NCBI RefSeq assembly: GCF_036549475.1
Contig: NZ_JAZHLI010000009.1
Coordinates: 41,174 to 105,173, forward strand
Direction of reading: 5' to 3'
DNA: 64,000 nucleotides
From: Aurantimonas sp036549475
Lineage (GTDB): Bacteria; Pseudomonadota; Alphaproteobacteria; Rhizobiales; Rhizobiaceae
Of the stretch, positions 16,993 to 25,607 are shown one piece after another. Below the pieces are notes generated by a model. It searched no databases, was not told the origin of the DNA, and worked only from the letters and a program-made list of their open reading frames with translations. The translations under genes and the position numbers were made by a program. Numbering within the stretch: the stretch's first letter is position 1; each line of letters opens with the position of its first letter.

Positions 16993-17939
16993 GAAGTCTC
17001 CCGGTTCGGATCGTCGTAAAAAGGCGCGACCGTGCGGTGGCGGCCCAGCATGAAGGCGTCGGCGACGTGACGCAGCGGCGCGAGGTCCACGTCGGACCCG
17101 CCGCTCGCCACGAGATCGGCAAAGCGCGCATAGATGCCGGCATATTCGGCCTCGGGCGCATCGACCACCTGCTCCCCGCCGATCGACAGGCGGGCGCCGC
17201 CCGACGACAGGACCAGGTCACCGGCATCCGTCGCGACATGGATGTCCCAGGTCTGCGGGCCGGTCTGGCGCCAGTCGAACTCGGCGGTCATCGCCGCGCC
17301 CGATGCGCCGGAAAACTGCAGCGACGCCGCAATCGGCGCGGCGCGGTTGTCCGGGAATGCCAGTTCGCCGCCGGTCAGGAACACCGGTTCCGGCAGGATC
17401 GCCGTGACGATGGACAGGGCATTGATGCCGGGATCGAACACACCAAGACCGCCCGGCTCCCAGATCCAGTCCTGGCCCGGATGCCAGTGGCGCACATCTT
17501 CCTTCCACTCCACCTGCACCGACATCACTTGCCGCTCTGCCAGCCACTGGCGCGCCGGCTCGACGCCGGGCGCAAAGCGCGAATGCCAGGTGGCGAAGAG
17601 TGTCACGCCTTGCGCTTTCGCAAGGTCGGCCAGATGCGCGACCTCGGACAGGGTGGCACCCGGCGGCTTCTCCAGGAGCACGTGCTTGCCGCGCCGAAGG
17701 GCGTCCGCCGCCATGCCGTGGCGCACCTGCGGCGGCACGCAGAAGGCGACCGCCTCGATCTGCGGCATGGCGTCGAGCATCTCGCCCGGGGTGGCGAAGC
17801 TCGCGACCCCGTCGACGCCGGCGCTGCGGCTTGCGGTCGCGACCAGCTCGAAGGCCGGGTTCCGGCTGATCGCGGGGATGTGCTGGTCGCGGGCGATCTT
17901 GCCGACGCCGACGAGGCCGAGCCGGATCGGCGCGGTCAT
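16989..17939 (-). CDS. Gfo/Idh/MocA-family sugar dehydrogenase, probably D-galactose 1-dehydrogenase
   Basis: This 316-residue oxidoreductase has an N-terminal Rossmann domain (LGLVGVGKIARDQH, residues 7-20) with the EKPPGAT motif that carries the family's catalytic lysine, and a C-terminal Gfo/Idh/MocA alpha/beta domain. Overlap with dgoK and membership in an operon with the KDPGal aldolase and a ChvE-type importer point to oxidation of D-galactose (and likely L-arabinose or D-fucose) to the aldonolactone. The family also includes many other sugar dehydrogenases, so substrate specificity is inferred from context. Confidence 0.82.
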   Translation of the reverse strand: MTAPIRLGLVGVGKIARDQHIPAISRNPAFELVATASRSAGVDGVASFATPGEMLDAMPQIEAVAFCVPPQVRHGMAADALRRGKHVLLEKPPGATLSEVAHLADLAKAQGVTLFATWHSRFAPGVEPARQWLAERQVMSVQVEWKEDVRHWHPGQDWIWEPGGLGVFDPGINALSIVTAILPEPVFLTGGELAFPDNRAAPIAASLQFSGASGAAMTAEFDWRQTGPQTWDIHVATDAGDLVLSSGGARLSIGGEQVVDAPEAEYAGIYARFADLVASGGSDVDLAPLRHVADAFMLGRHRTVAPFYDDPNRETS

Positions 17940-18006
17940 CGGCGCCCTGCCGGCATCCGGTCGCGGTGTCGGGCGTTGCCCCCGGCTTGTTGGCGCAGCA
18001 CCCGGC

Positions 18007-19218
18007 TCACCCCTTGTTCTTGTTGTAGACGTCGAAGATGACGGCCAGGAGCAGGACGAGGCCCTTGATCACCTGCTGGTAGTCGATGCCGATGCCCAGG
18101 ATCGACATGCCGTTGTTCATCACGCCCATGATGAAGGCGCCGATCACCGCGCCGACGATCGTGCCGACGCCGCCCGACATGGAGGCTCCGCCGATGAACA
18201 CGGCGGCGATAACGTCCAGCTCGAAGCCGAGGCCGGCCTTGGGCGTGGCGGTGTTGAGGCGCGCGGCGAAGACCAGCCCGGCGAGCGCTGCCAGCATGCC
18301 CATGTTGGCGAAGGTCAGGAAGGTCAGCCGCTCGGTCTTGATGCCCGACAGCTTGGCCGCCTTCTCGTTGCCGCCGAGCGCATAGATGCGCCGGCCGATG
18401 GTCGTGCGGGCCGTGATGAAGGAATAGATTGCGATCAGGAGCGCCATGACGATCAGGACGTTGGGAAAACCCCGGAAGGTGGCCAGCATCCAGGCGAGAT
18501 AGAGGATCGCGCCGACGACGATGGCGATGCGTGCCGCGAAGAACGCGAAGGGCTCGTCCTCGCCGCCATTGGCCTGGCTGCGCATGCGCGAGCGGATCGC
18601 CAGGAACAGGATCACCGCGGCCAGGACGATGCCGAGGCCGAGCGACAGCAGATTGATGTCTTCGCCGCCGAAGACGTCCGGCAGGAAGCCCGAGGAAATC
18701 AGCTGGAAGCCGCCGGGGAACGGCCCCACCGACTGGCCGGCCAGCAGCCAGAGGGTCAGGCCCTTGAAGACCAGCATGCCAGCCAGGGTCACGATGAAGG
18801 AAGGAATGCGCCAGTAGGCCACCCAGTAGCCCTGCATGGCGCCGATCACCGCGCCGACGAACAGGCAGATCACCCCGGCCAGGACGTAGTTCATCTCCCA
18901 GTTGACGATCATCACGGCGGCCAGCGCGCCAACGAAGCCCAGCACCGAGCCGACCGACAGGTCGATGTTGCCGGACACGATGACCAGCAGCATGCCCAGC
19001 GCCATGATGATGATGTAGCTGTTCTGCAGGACGAGGTTGGTCAGGTTGATCGGCTTCAGCAGGATACCGTCCGTCATGATCTGGAAGAAGGCCATGATGA
19101 CGAGGAGCGCGACGAGGATGCCGTATTCGCGCATGTGCCTGCGCACGAAGCCCCAGGACGCGCCGGGGGCCGCCCGGTCCTTTTCCAGATCGATCTCTTG
19201 CGTCGCCTGTTCAGACAT
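18007..19218 (-). CDS. gguB: Multiple-monosaccharide ABC transporter permease GguB
   Basis: This 403-residue inner-membrane permease is of the carbohydrate uptake 2 (RbsC/XylH-like) family. It has a roughly 30-residue cytoplasmic N-terminus and about ten hydrophobic segments, and shows the family motif SGNIDLSVGSVLGFVGALAA (about residues 85-104). It lies ten bases after the GguA ATPase gene on the same strand and is the membrane part of the ChvE-GguA-GguB importer. Confidence 0.92.
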   Translation of the reverse strand: MSEQATQEIDLEKDRAAPGASWGFVRRHMREYGILVALLVIMAFFQIMTDGILLKPINLTNLVLQNSYIIIMALGMLLVIVSGNIDLSVGSVLGFVGALAAVMIVNWEMNYVLAGVICLFVGAVIGAMQGYWVAYWRIPSFIVTLAGMLVFKGLTLWLLAGQSVGPFPGGFQLISSGFLPDVFGGEDINLLSLGLGIVLAAVILFLAIRSRMRSQANGGEDEPFAFFAARIAIVVGAILYLAWMLATFRGFPNVLIVMALLIAIYSFITARTTIGRRIYALGGNEKAAKLSGIKTERLTFLTFANMGMLAALAGLVFAARLNTATPKAGLGFELDVIAAVFIGGASMSGGVGTIVGAVIGAFIMGVMNNGMSILGIGIDYQQVIKGLVLLLAVIFDVYNKNKG

Positions 19219-19228
19219 CGCTGTTTCC

Positions 19229-20761
19229 TCAGTTTCGGTGCCCGGCGCGGATGATCATCGCCATGATCTTCTCCTGCGTGGCTTCTGACGTGGGAAGTTC
19301 GCCAACGAAGCGGCCTTCGTTCATGACGTAGACGCGGTCGGTGATGCCGAGCAGTTCGGGCATCTCCGAGGAGATCACCACGATCGCCTTACCGCTGGCG
19401 GCGAGCTGCGCGATGATCGCGTAGATCTCGTACTTTGCGCCGACATCGATGCCGCGGGTCGGCTCGTCGAGGATCAGCACTTCCGGCCCGGCGAACAGCC
19501 ATTTCGACAGCACTACCTTCTGCTGGTTGCCGCCGGACAGATTCACCACCTCCTGGCCGATGCTGGAACTCTTGATGCGGACGCGGTCGCGGTATTCGCG
19601 GGCGACGGCCGTCTCCTTCTCCGAATCGAGGACGATCCCGTTCGCCACGCCCGGCAGATTGGCCAGCGGAATGTTGTGCCGGATCGTCTCATCGAGGATG
19701 AGGCCATAGGTCTTGCGATCCTCGGTGACGTAGCAGAGGCCGTTGTCGATCGCCCGCGAAATGGTCGAGACGTCGACCTTGCGGCCGTCGATCTTCACCT
19801 CGCCGGAAATGTTGACGCCATAGGCGCGGCCGAAGAGGCTCATCGCCAGTTCCGTGCGCCCTGCCCCCATCAGGCCGGCGATGCCGACCACCTCGCCGCG
19901 CCGGACATGGAAGCTGACGTCGTCGACCACCTTGCGGTCGGAATGGATGGGGTGATGCGCCGTCCAGTGGGAAACTTCCAGGACAGTCTCGCCGATCCGT
20001 GGCTCGCGCGGCGGATAGCGGTCGGTCAGGCTGCGGCCGACCATGTCGCGGATGATGTCGGCCTCGCTGATGGCGCCACTGCTGCAGTCGAGGGTGGATA
20101 CGGCGCTGCCGTCGCGCAGGACGGTGATGGTGTCGGCGACCCGCGAGATCTCGTTCAGCTTGTGGGAGATCAGGATCGAGGAGATGCCCCGCGCCTTGAA
20201 CTCCAGGAGCAGCTTCAGCAGCGCTTCGGAATCGGTCTCGTTGAGGCTGGAGGTCGGCTCGTCGAGGATGAGCAGCTTCACCTCCTTGGACAGCGCCTTG
20301 GCGATCTCCACGAGTTGCTGCTTGCCGAGCCCGATGTCGGTGACCCGCGTCGTCGGCGATTCCTTCAGGCCAACCTTGGCGAGCAGTTCGCGGGTGCGCG
20401 AGAAGGTCTCGTCCCAGTCGATGATGCCCTTTGACGCCCGCTCGTTGCCCAGGAAGATGTTCTCGGCGATCGACAGGAGCGGCACCAGGGCCAGCTCCTG
20501 ATGGATGATGATGATGCCGAGCCGTTCGGAATCGGAGATTCCCGAGAACCGGCATTCCTCGCCCTGATAGGTGATGGCGCCGTCATAGGAGCCGTGCGGA
20601 TAGACCCCGGACAACACCTTCATCAGCGTCGACTTGCCTGCCCCGTTCTCGCCGACGAGGGCGTGGATCTCGCCGGCCTCGACGCTGAGGCTGACATCGT
20701 CCAGCGCCTTCACACCGGGGAAGGTCTTGGTGATGTTGCGCATTTCCAGGATGGTCGTCAT
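19229..20761 (-). CDS. gguA: Multiple-monosaccharide ABC transporter ATPase GguA
   Basis: The protein has 510 residues and two ABC domains, as in RbsA/MglA/XylG-type sugar ATPases. The first has a full Walker A (GENGAGKST), signature IGLGKQQLVEIAKALS and Walker B LLILDEPTSSLNE. The second has the degenerate Walker A GLMGAGRTE typical of this family, with signature LSGGNQQKVVLSKWL and Walker B VLILDEPTRGID. The ATG at 20761 is preceded by GGAAGAG; the frame continues 108 bases upstream with non-family sequence. It works with GguB and the ChvE-type binding protein. Confidence 0.93.
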   Translation of the reverse strand: MTTILEMRNITKTFPGVKALDDVSLSVEAGEIHALVGENGAGKSTLMKVLSGVYPHGSYDGAITYQGEECRFSGISDSERLGIIIIHQELALVPLLSIAENIFLGNERASKGIIDWDETFSRTRELLAKVGLKESPTTRVTDIGLGKQQLVEIAKALSKEVKLLILDEPTSSLNETDSEALLKLLLEFKARGISSILISHKLNEISRVADTITVLRDGSAVSTLDCSSGAISEADIIRDMVGRSLTDRYPPREPRIGETVLEVSHWTAHHPIHSDRKVVDDVSFHVRRGEVVGIAGLMGAGRTELAMSLFGRAYGVNISGEVKIDGRKVDVSTISRAIDNGLCYVTEDRKTYGLILDETIRHNIPLANLPGVANGIVLDSEKETAVAREYRDRVRIKSSSIGQEVVNLSGGNQQKVVLSKWLFAGPEVLILDEPTRGIDVGAKYEIYAIIAQLAASGKAIVVISSEMPELLGITDRVYVMNEGRFVGELPTSEATQEKIMAMIIRAGHRN

Positions 20762-20905
20762 TGCGGCTCTTCCGGCAGATCGGCAGCCTCGAGCGGCGCC
20801 TCGATCCGAATGGACGCGGCCCTGCGGCCGTCGGTCCTTGGGCCGCGGCCGATCGTTCGGCCGCGGCATGGACAGGACGGGCGCCCGGGCGCCCGCCGGA
20901 TCGAC

Positions 20906-21982
20906 CTACTTGATCTGGTCTTCGGTGTAGTAGCCGCTGCCGACCAGCACCTCTTCCCAGTTCTCCTCGGTCACGAGGACCGGCTTGAGCAGATAGGACG
21001 GCACGACCTTGACACCGTTGTCGTAGGTCTCGGTGTCGTTGACCTCGGGCTCGTTGCCCTGCAGCACGGCGTCGACCATGTTGACGGTCACCCTGGCGAG
21101 CTCGCGGGTGTCCTTGAAGATGGTCGAGTACTGGTCGCCGCGCAGGATCGCCTTGACCGAGGGAACTTCGGCATCCTGGCCGGAAACGATCGGCATCTGC
21201 TGGTCGCCCGAGCCGTAGCCGATGCCCTTCAGCGAGGAGATGATGCCGATCGACAGGCCGTCATAGGGCGACAGCACCCCATGAATGGTCTTGTCACCGG
21301 TGTAGTTGGCGGACAGGAGATTATCCATCCGGGCCTGGGCCACCGAGCCGTCCCAGCGCAGGGTGCCGACCGTGTCCATACCCATCTGGCCGGATGGGAT
21401 GGCGATCTTGCCTTCGTCGATCAGCGGCTGCAGCACGCTCATGCCGCCGTCGTAGAAGAAGTAGGCATTGTTGTCGTCCGGCGAGCCGCCGAACAGCTCG
21501 ACATTCCACGTCTCGGCGTCGGGGAAGCGCTGCTCCAGCCCGGCGACCAGCGATTCCGCCTGCTGCACGCCGACCTGGTAATTGTCGAAGGTGGCGTAAT
21601 AGTCGACATTCTCCGAGTCTCGGATCAGGCGGTCATAGGCGATGACCGGAATGTCCATTGCCGCGGCATTGGCGAGGACGTTCGACAGCGTGGTGCCGTC
21701 GATCGAGGCGACGACCAGCGCGTTGACGCCCTTGGTCACCATGTTCTCGATCTGGGCGAGCTGGTTGGGGATGTCGTCCTCGGCATATTGCAGGTCGGTG
21801 GCGTAGCCGGCGGCCTCGAACTGCTTGACCATGTTCTCGCCGTCGGCAATCCAGCGGGCCGAGGACTTGGTCGGCATGGAGATCCCCACCGTGCCCTTGT
21901 CCTGCGCGGCCGCACCGTATGGCGCGGACAGGGCCACGACCGTCGCGGCAAGCCCGGCGATCAGCGTTTTCGTCACATTCAT
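20906..21982 (-). CDS. chvE: ChvE-type periplasmic monosaccharide-binding protein
   Basis: This 358-residue type I periplasmic binding protein has a signal peptide (about 24 residues, ending GAAAQ), and its mature part begins KGTVGISMPTKSSARW as in ChvE/MmsE proteins. GGGAGG precedes the ATG at 21982. The ChvE family binds galactose, arabinose, glucose, fucose and related pyranoses, and in Agrobacterium it also feeds the VirA sensor; only the uptake role is supported here. It is separated from the regulator gene upstream by 56 bases and belongs to the same minus-strand operon. Confidence 0.92.
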   Translation of the reverse strand: MNVTKTLIAGLAATVVALSAPYGAAAQDKGTVGISMPTKSSARWIADGENMVKQFEAAGYATDLQYAEDDIPNQLAQIENMVTKGVNALVVASIDGTTLSNVLANAAAMDIPVIAYDRLIRDSENVDYYATFDNYQVGVQQAESLVAGLEQRFPDAETWNVELFGGSPDDNNAYFFYDGGMSVLQPLIDEGKIAIPSGQMGMDTVGTLRWDGSVAQARMDNLLSANYTGDKTIHGVLSPYDGLSIGIISSLKGIGYGSGDQQMPIVSGQDAEVPSVKAILRGDQYSTIFKDTRELARVTVNMVDAVLQGNEPEVNDTETYDNGVKVVPSYLLKPVLVTEENWEEVLVGSGYYTEDQIK

Positions 21983-22038
21983 GATTGTCCTCCCTGGACC
22001 TTGTTTCGGCGCATGACGCGCCCCTGGCAGAGCTTCCC

Positions 22039-22851
22039 TCACGGCGCGGGTCGCGCGCCGTGCTCGCTTTCGCGTTCGCCGGCATCGGTGACGCCGGCTT
22101 CGCCCGCATCTTTCGCCTCCTCGCCACCATCGGCGTAGAGGGCGAGGATGACATCGTTGAAGGCGCTCTCGATGAGCCTTCGCATGAACAGTTCTGCCGC
22201 CTCCCTGTCGCCAGCGATGATCGCGTCACTGACGCGGCTGTGCTGGCGCAGCGTCTCCTCCTGCGGATTCTGTCGCCAGGACAGGGAGAAGGAGATCGAC
22301 AGGCTGCGCTCGATCATCGCGCCCAGCGACACCAGCATCGGGTTGCCGGTGGCTTCCAGGATCACCCGGTGGAAGGCGAGATCGGCCGCGATGAGCTCCG
22401 GCGAGCCACGCGGATTGTCCCGCATGCCGGCCAGCGCCGCCTCGAGCCGCGAAACCTGGTCGCGCGTGATCCGCTCGCAGGCGAGCCGCGCGGCCTGGGG
22501 CTCGTTGATCAGCCGCATCTCGTAGAGGGATTCGATGAAGGGCCGGCGGATGGCGGCGGTCAGGTGCCAGCCCATCACGTCCGGATCGAGCATGTTCCAC
22601 TCGATCCGCTCGCGCACCTTCGTGCCGACCTTCGGGCCGACGCTGACCAGCCCCTTGGCCGCGAGGTGGCGGACGGCTTCGCGCACCACGGTCCGCGAGA
22701 CCCCGTATTGTGACTGCAATTCCTTTTCCGTGGGCAGCACTTCGCCGCAGGCCAGCCCGCCCGACGCGATCCGGCGGCCGAATGTGGCTGCCAGGCTCAT
22801 GGTGCGGTTGGCCCGCTCGCCATGCATCGTCCGCGCGTTCGCTGAAATCAC
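22039..22851 (-). CDS. GntR/FadR-family transcriptional regulator
   Basis: The 270-residue protein has an N-terminal winged helix-turn-helix (LPTEKELQSQYGVSRTVVREAVRHLAAKG is the region at about 39-67) and a C-terminal FCD ligand-binding domain with the metal/ligand histidine region DLAFHRVILEATGN. The GTG at 22851 is chosen because an AGGAGGAGG ribosome-binding site lies about nine bases before it; ATG codons at 22827 and 22800 have none. It leads the sugar operon and faces the divergent SDR gene, so it probably controls both directions. Its C-terminal tail is Glu/Ala-rich. Confidence 0.87.
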   Translation of the reverse strand: MISANARTMHGERANRTMSLAATFGRRIASGGLACGEVLPTEKELQSQYGVSRTVVREAVRHLAAKGLVSVGPKVGTKVRERIEWNMLDPDVMGWHLTAAIRRPFIESLYEMRLINEPQAARLACERITRDQVSRLEAALAGMRDNPRGSPELIAADLAFHRVILEATGNPMLVSLGAMIERSLSISFSLSWRQNPQEETLRQHSRVSDAIIAGDREAAELFMRRLIESAFNDVILALYADGGEEAKDAGEAGVTDAGERESEHGARPAP

Positions 22852-23162
22852 CCTTGCCGAGCCTCCTCCTGCAATGGTCGGATGATTGCCCGAAGTCGGG
22901 CACCAAGGCAATCGTCAATTGCTGCGACGGTGGTCTATAATCGTACCTTACGGAAATGGTCGCCGGCGTCCGCGCTTGAAGCGCGTACCGGCACACATGG
23001 CCGCGATGCCTGCTGATCCGGGGCCGCGTGGCACCGGATCAACGTATACATTGCGCCGGGCGGGTGGATATGGCATCCCAGCTGGATCACGCGACCGGTC
23101 GAGGCTGCGCGCGTCGGTGCGCGGAAATGGGACGATCCGCGCGGCTCCTGGGAGGGAATGGC
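22852..23162. promoter_or_regulatory. Divergent control region of the sugar operon
   Basis: This 311-bp stretch between the GntR gene and the SDR gene carries no gene. It holds the near-palindrome CAACGTATACATTG (23040-23053), symmetric at 12 of 14 positions around GTATAC, which resembles FadR-subfamily GntR operators. It also holds GCCCGAAGTCGGGC (22888-22901), nested inside GATTGCC (22884-22890) and GGCAATC (22907-22913). A TATAAT hexamer is at 22936-22941, but no well-spaced -35 was found. Operator function is inferred from position and symmetry. Confidence 0.45.
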
Positions 23163-23909
23163 ATGAACCGTATCGATCTCGAAGGCCGGACCGCCATCAT
23201 CACCGGCGGCGCGCGCGGCATCGGCTTTGCCGCGGCCGAGCGGATCGTCGAGAGCGGCGGATCCGTCATCCTGTGGGACGTCGACGGTGCGGCGGTCGAG
23301 ACAGCGGTGCGCGAGCTGGGCGACCGGGCCAGCGGAACCGCCGTCGAACTGACAGACGAGGCAGCCGTCGCCGCGGCGACTCGCCAGGCGCTGGACGCGG
23401 CGGGCAAGATCGACATTCTGGTCAACAATGCCGGCATCACAGGCGGTAACGGCAAGACCTGGGAGCTGACGCCCGACATCTGGCGCAAGACCATCGAGGT
23501 CAATCTGATCGCGCCCTACCTGACCAGCCGCGCCGTGGTGCCGGTGATGATGGGGGCGGGCTACGGCCGGATCATCAACGTCGCCTCGATCGCCGGCAAA
23601 GAAGGCAATCCCAATGCCTCGCATTATTCGGCGTCGAAGGCCGGGCTGATCGGCCTGACCAAGTCGCTGGGCAAGGAACTCGCCGGCACCGGCATCCTCG
23701 TCAACTGCATCACCCCTGCTGCCGCGCGCACGTCGATCTTCGACCAGATGAGCAAGGAGCATATCGACTTCATGTTGTCGAAGATCCCGCTGCAGCGTTT
23801 CCTCGAGCCGGCCGAAGTCGCGGCGATGATCGCCTGGCTCGCCTCGGAGGACTGCTCTTTCTCGACCGGCGCGGTGTTCGACATTTCCGGCGGCCGCGCC
23901 GTCTACTGA
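23163..23909 (+). CDS. SDR-family NAD(P)-dependent sugar-acid dehydrogenase
   Basis: This 248-residue classical short-chain dehydrogenase has the cofactor motif TGGARGIG (about residues 13-20), NNAGIT, and the catalytic Ser and Tyr-x-x-x-Lys (SIAG, YSASK at about 155-159). The ATG at 23163 follows GGGAGGGA, whereas the upstream in-frame extension has no family similarity. Next to an FAH-family hydrolase and divergent from a sugar-acid operon, it fits 2-keto-3-deoxy-L-fuconate 4-dehydrogenase of the non-phosphorylating L-fucose or L-rhamnose route. That specific function is inferred; other polyol or keto-acid substrates are possible. Confidence 0.82.
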   Translation: MNRIDLEGRTAIITGGARGIGFAAAERIVESGGSVILWDVDGAAVETAVRELGDRASGTAVELTDEAAVAAATRQALDAAGKIDILVNNAGITGGNGKTWELTPDIWRKTIEVNLIAPYLTSRAVVPVMMGAGYGRIINVASIAGKEGNPNASHYSASKAGLIGLTKSLGKELAGTGILVNCITPAAARTSIFDQMSKEHIDFMLSKIPLQRFLEPAEVAAMIAWLASEDCSFSTGAVFDISGGRAVY

Positions 23910-23958
23910 TCCACCGACAGACCCTTCACAGACACGCTCGACAACGCGAAAGGACGCC

Positions 23959-24801
23959 ATGAAACTCGTTCGCTACGGCCCCGCAGGCCAGGAAAAACCC
24001 GGCATGATCGACGCTGCCGGTACATTGCGCGATCTCTCCGGCCAGATTGCCGACATTGCCGGTGACGTCCTGTCCGATTCCGGCCTTGCCAGGCTCGCCG
24101 CGCTCGACCCGGCCTCGCTGCCGGCCGTCGACGGCTCGCCGCGCCTCGGCCCCTGCGTCGGCCAGATCAGCAAGATCCTGTGCATCGGCCTGAACTATTC
24201 CGACCATGCCGCCGAGACCGGCGCCGAGCCGCCCTCGGAGCCCATCGTCTTCGCCAAGGCGCTGAACGCCCTGTGCGGCCCGAACGACGATGTCGAGATG
24301 CCGCGCAACTCGCAGGCACTCGACTGGGAGGTGGAACTGGCCGTCGTCATCGGCACGAAGGCGAAATACGTCTCGGAAGCGGACGCGATGAACCACGTCG
24401 CGGGCTTTGCCGTGATGAACGACGTCTCGGAGCGCGACTTCCAGACCAAGCGCATGGGCCAGTGGACCAAGGGCAAGAGCCACGACACCTTCGGCCCGCT
24501 CGGCCCCTGGCTGGTCACGCGCGATCAGGTCGCGGACCCGCATAACCTCGCCATGTGGCTCGATGTCAACGGCGAGCGCCGCCAGACCGGCAACACCAAC
24601 ACGCTGATCTTCAACGTGCCGCATGTGGTGTCGTACCTGTCGCAGTTCATGACGCTGATGCCGGGCGACGTCATCTCCACCGGCACGCCTCCGGGCGTCG
24701 GCATGGGCATGAAGCCGCCGCGCTACCTGAAGGTCGGCGACACGATGACACTCGGCATCGAGGGCCTGGGCGAGCAGAAGCAGACCGTCATCGCCACCTG
24801 A
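23959..24801 (+). CDS. Fumarylacetoacetate hydrolase-family protein, possible 2,4-diketo-3-deoxy-L-fuconate hydrolase
   Basis: This 280-residue FAH-fold hydrolase has an N-terminal cap domain (1-70) and a catalytic domain starting at ILCIGLNYSDHAAETG. The metal ligands are in the LDWEVELAVVIG segment (E-x-E) and the downstream VMNDVSERDFQ region, and the C-terminal signature is GDVISTGTPPGVGMG. A GAAAGGA ribosome-binding site precedes it. Together with the SDR gene 49 bases upstream it fits the last two steps of a pathway that splits a diketo sugar acid into pyruvate and a short hydroxy acid. FAH members are also often called ureidoglycolate lyase, and the genomic context does not support that here. 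Confidence 0.82.
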   Translation: MKLVRYGPAGQEKPGMIDAAGTLRDLSGQIADIAGDVLSDSGLARLAALDPASLPAVDGSPRLGPCVGQISKILCIGLNYSDHAAETGAEPPSEPIVFAKALNALCGPNDDVEMPRNSQALDWEVELAVVIGTKAKYVSEADAMNHVAGFAVMNDVSERDFQTKRMGQWTKGKSHDTFGPLGPWLVTRDQVADPHNLAMWLDVNGERRQTGNTNTLIFNVPHVVSYLSQFMTLMPGDVISTGTPPGVGMGMKPPRYLKVGDTMTLGIEGLGEQKQTVIAT

Positions 24802-24822
24802 TCGACCGCGACGTGACGTGAC

Positions 24823-24859
24823 AAGGCCTCCGTCGCGCTCGGCGCGGCGGAGGCCTTTT
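24823..24859 (+). terminator. Rho-independent terminator after the FAH-family gene
   Basis: AAGGCCTCCG (24823-24832) pairs with CGGAGGCCTT (24848-24857), with a GC-rich loop and TTTT at the end. It lies 22 bases after the stop of the FAH-family gene. Because AAAA precedes the mirrored stem only weakly, it mainly acts on the plus strand. Confidence 0.8.
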
Positions 24860-24929
24860 GCATTCAGGCAGTGAAGCATGAACGACGCGGCGGACCGTCC
24901 TGGTCGCCGCGCAAGCCGGTGTCGGCGCT

Positions 24930-25514
24930 CTAGACGACCTGGGCCGTCCAGGCGACGATCTCGGCCGAGATGCGTTCGAACGCGGCGTCCAGCGCCGCGA
25001 CGAACGCCGGATTGCCGGTGCCGACGACCGGGGCCTGCGCATTGAAGATGCGCGTGCGTATGACGGAGCCGTTGCGGTCGTTGAGCACCTTCACCGAAAT
25101 CTGCACCTCAGCCGTCGCCGCGCCGGTCACATCCACCTCGAAGCGGCGGATCTCCATGAGCAGCTGGTAGTCGATCGCCAGGCCCTGGCCCGGCACGCCG
25201 ACGGCGCCGATTGCGGCCGTGTTCTCGAACGCCTGCAGGAGACGCAGCTGGACCAGACGCGGCAGCCGGTCGCTCCACTGGCTTTCGCCGAGGAACTGGA
25301 TCGAATTGGGCGACGGCTTGATGATAATCCGCTTGCTGTCGATCGTCTCGACGGCCGTCGGCTCGGGAATGAGGAGCTGGCGCCGGGACGGGCCGTCCCG
25401 CGGTTCGCCGAGTGGCGGCGGCGAAATCTCGTAGGTGTCCGGCGGGGTCGACGCGCAGGCCGCCAGTCCGAGCGCCAGAAGCGCGACCAAGCTCGATTTC
25501 AATGCTGCGCGCAT
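24930..25514 (-). CDS. ABC-type transport auxiliary lipoprotein (PqiC/MCE-associated)
   Basis: The 194-residue protein begins with a lipoprotein signal peptide whose lipobox LAAC places the lipidated cysteine at about residue 20. The remainder resembles the PF03886 auxiliary lipoproteins found with MCE transporters (IIIKPSPNSIQFLGESQWSDRLP region). It is probably anchored to the inner leaflet of the outer membrane and receives or delivers lipid from the MCE protein encoded 93 bases upstream. The ATG at 25514 is chosen because it gives a normal signal peptide; an upstream ATG at 25568 would add 18 atypical residues. Confidence 0.82.
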   Translation of the reverse strand: MRAALKSSLVALLALGLAACASTPPDTYEISPPPLGEPRDGPSRRQLLIPEPTAVETIDSKRIIIKPSPNSIQFLGESQWSDRLPRLVQLRLLQAFENTAAIGAVGVPGQGLAIDYQLLMEIRRFEVDVTGAATAEVQISVKVLNDRNGSVIRTRIFNAQAPVVGTGNPAFVAALDAAFERISAEIVAWTAQVV

Positions 25515-25607
25515 GGACTCATATACCTTGCTTCGGTCGCCGACAGCCCAAGTTGCTGGCATTCGCATCCTGACCTGTCAACGACAGCCTTCGTTTTACC
25601 ACAACCG

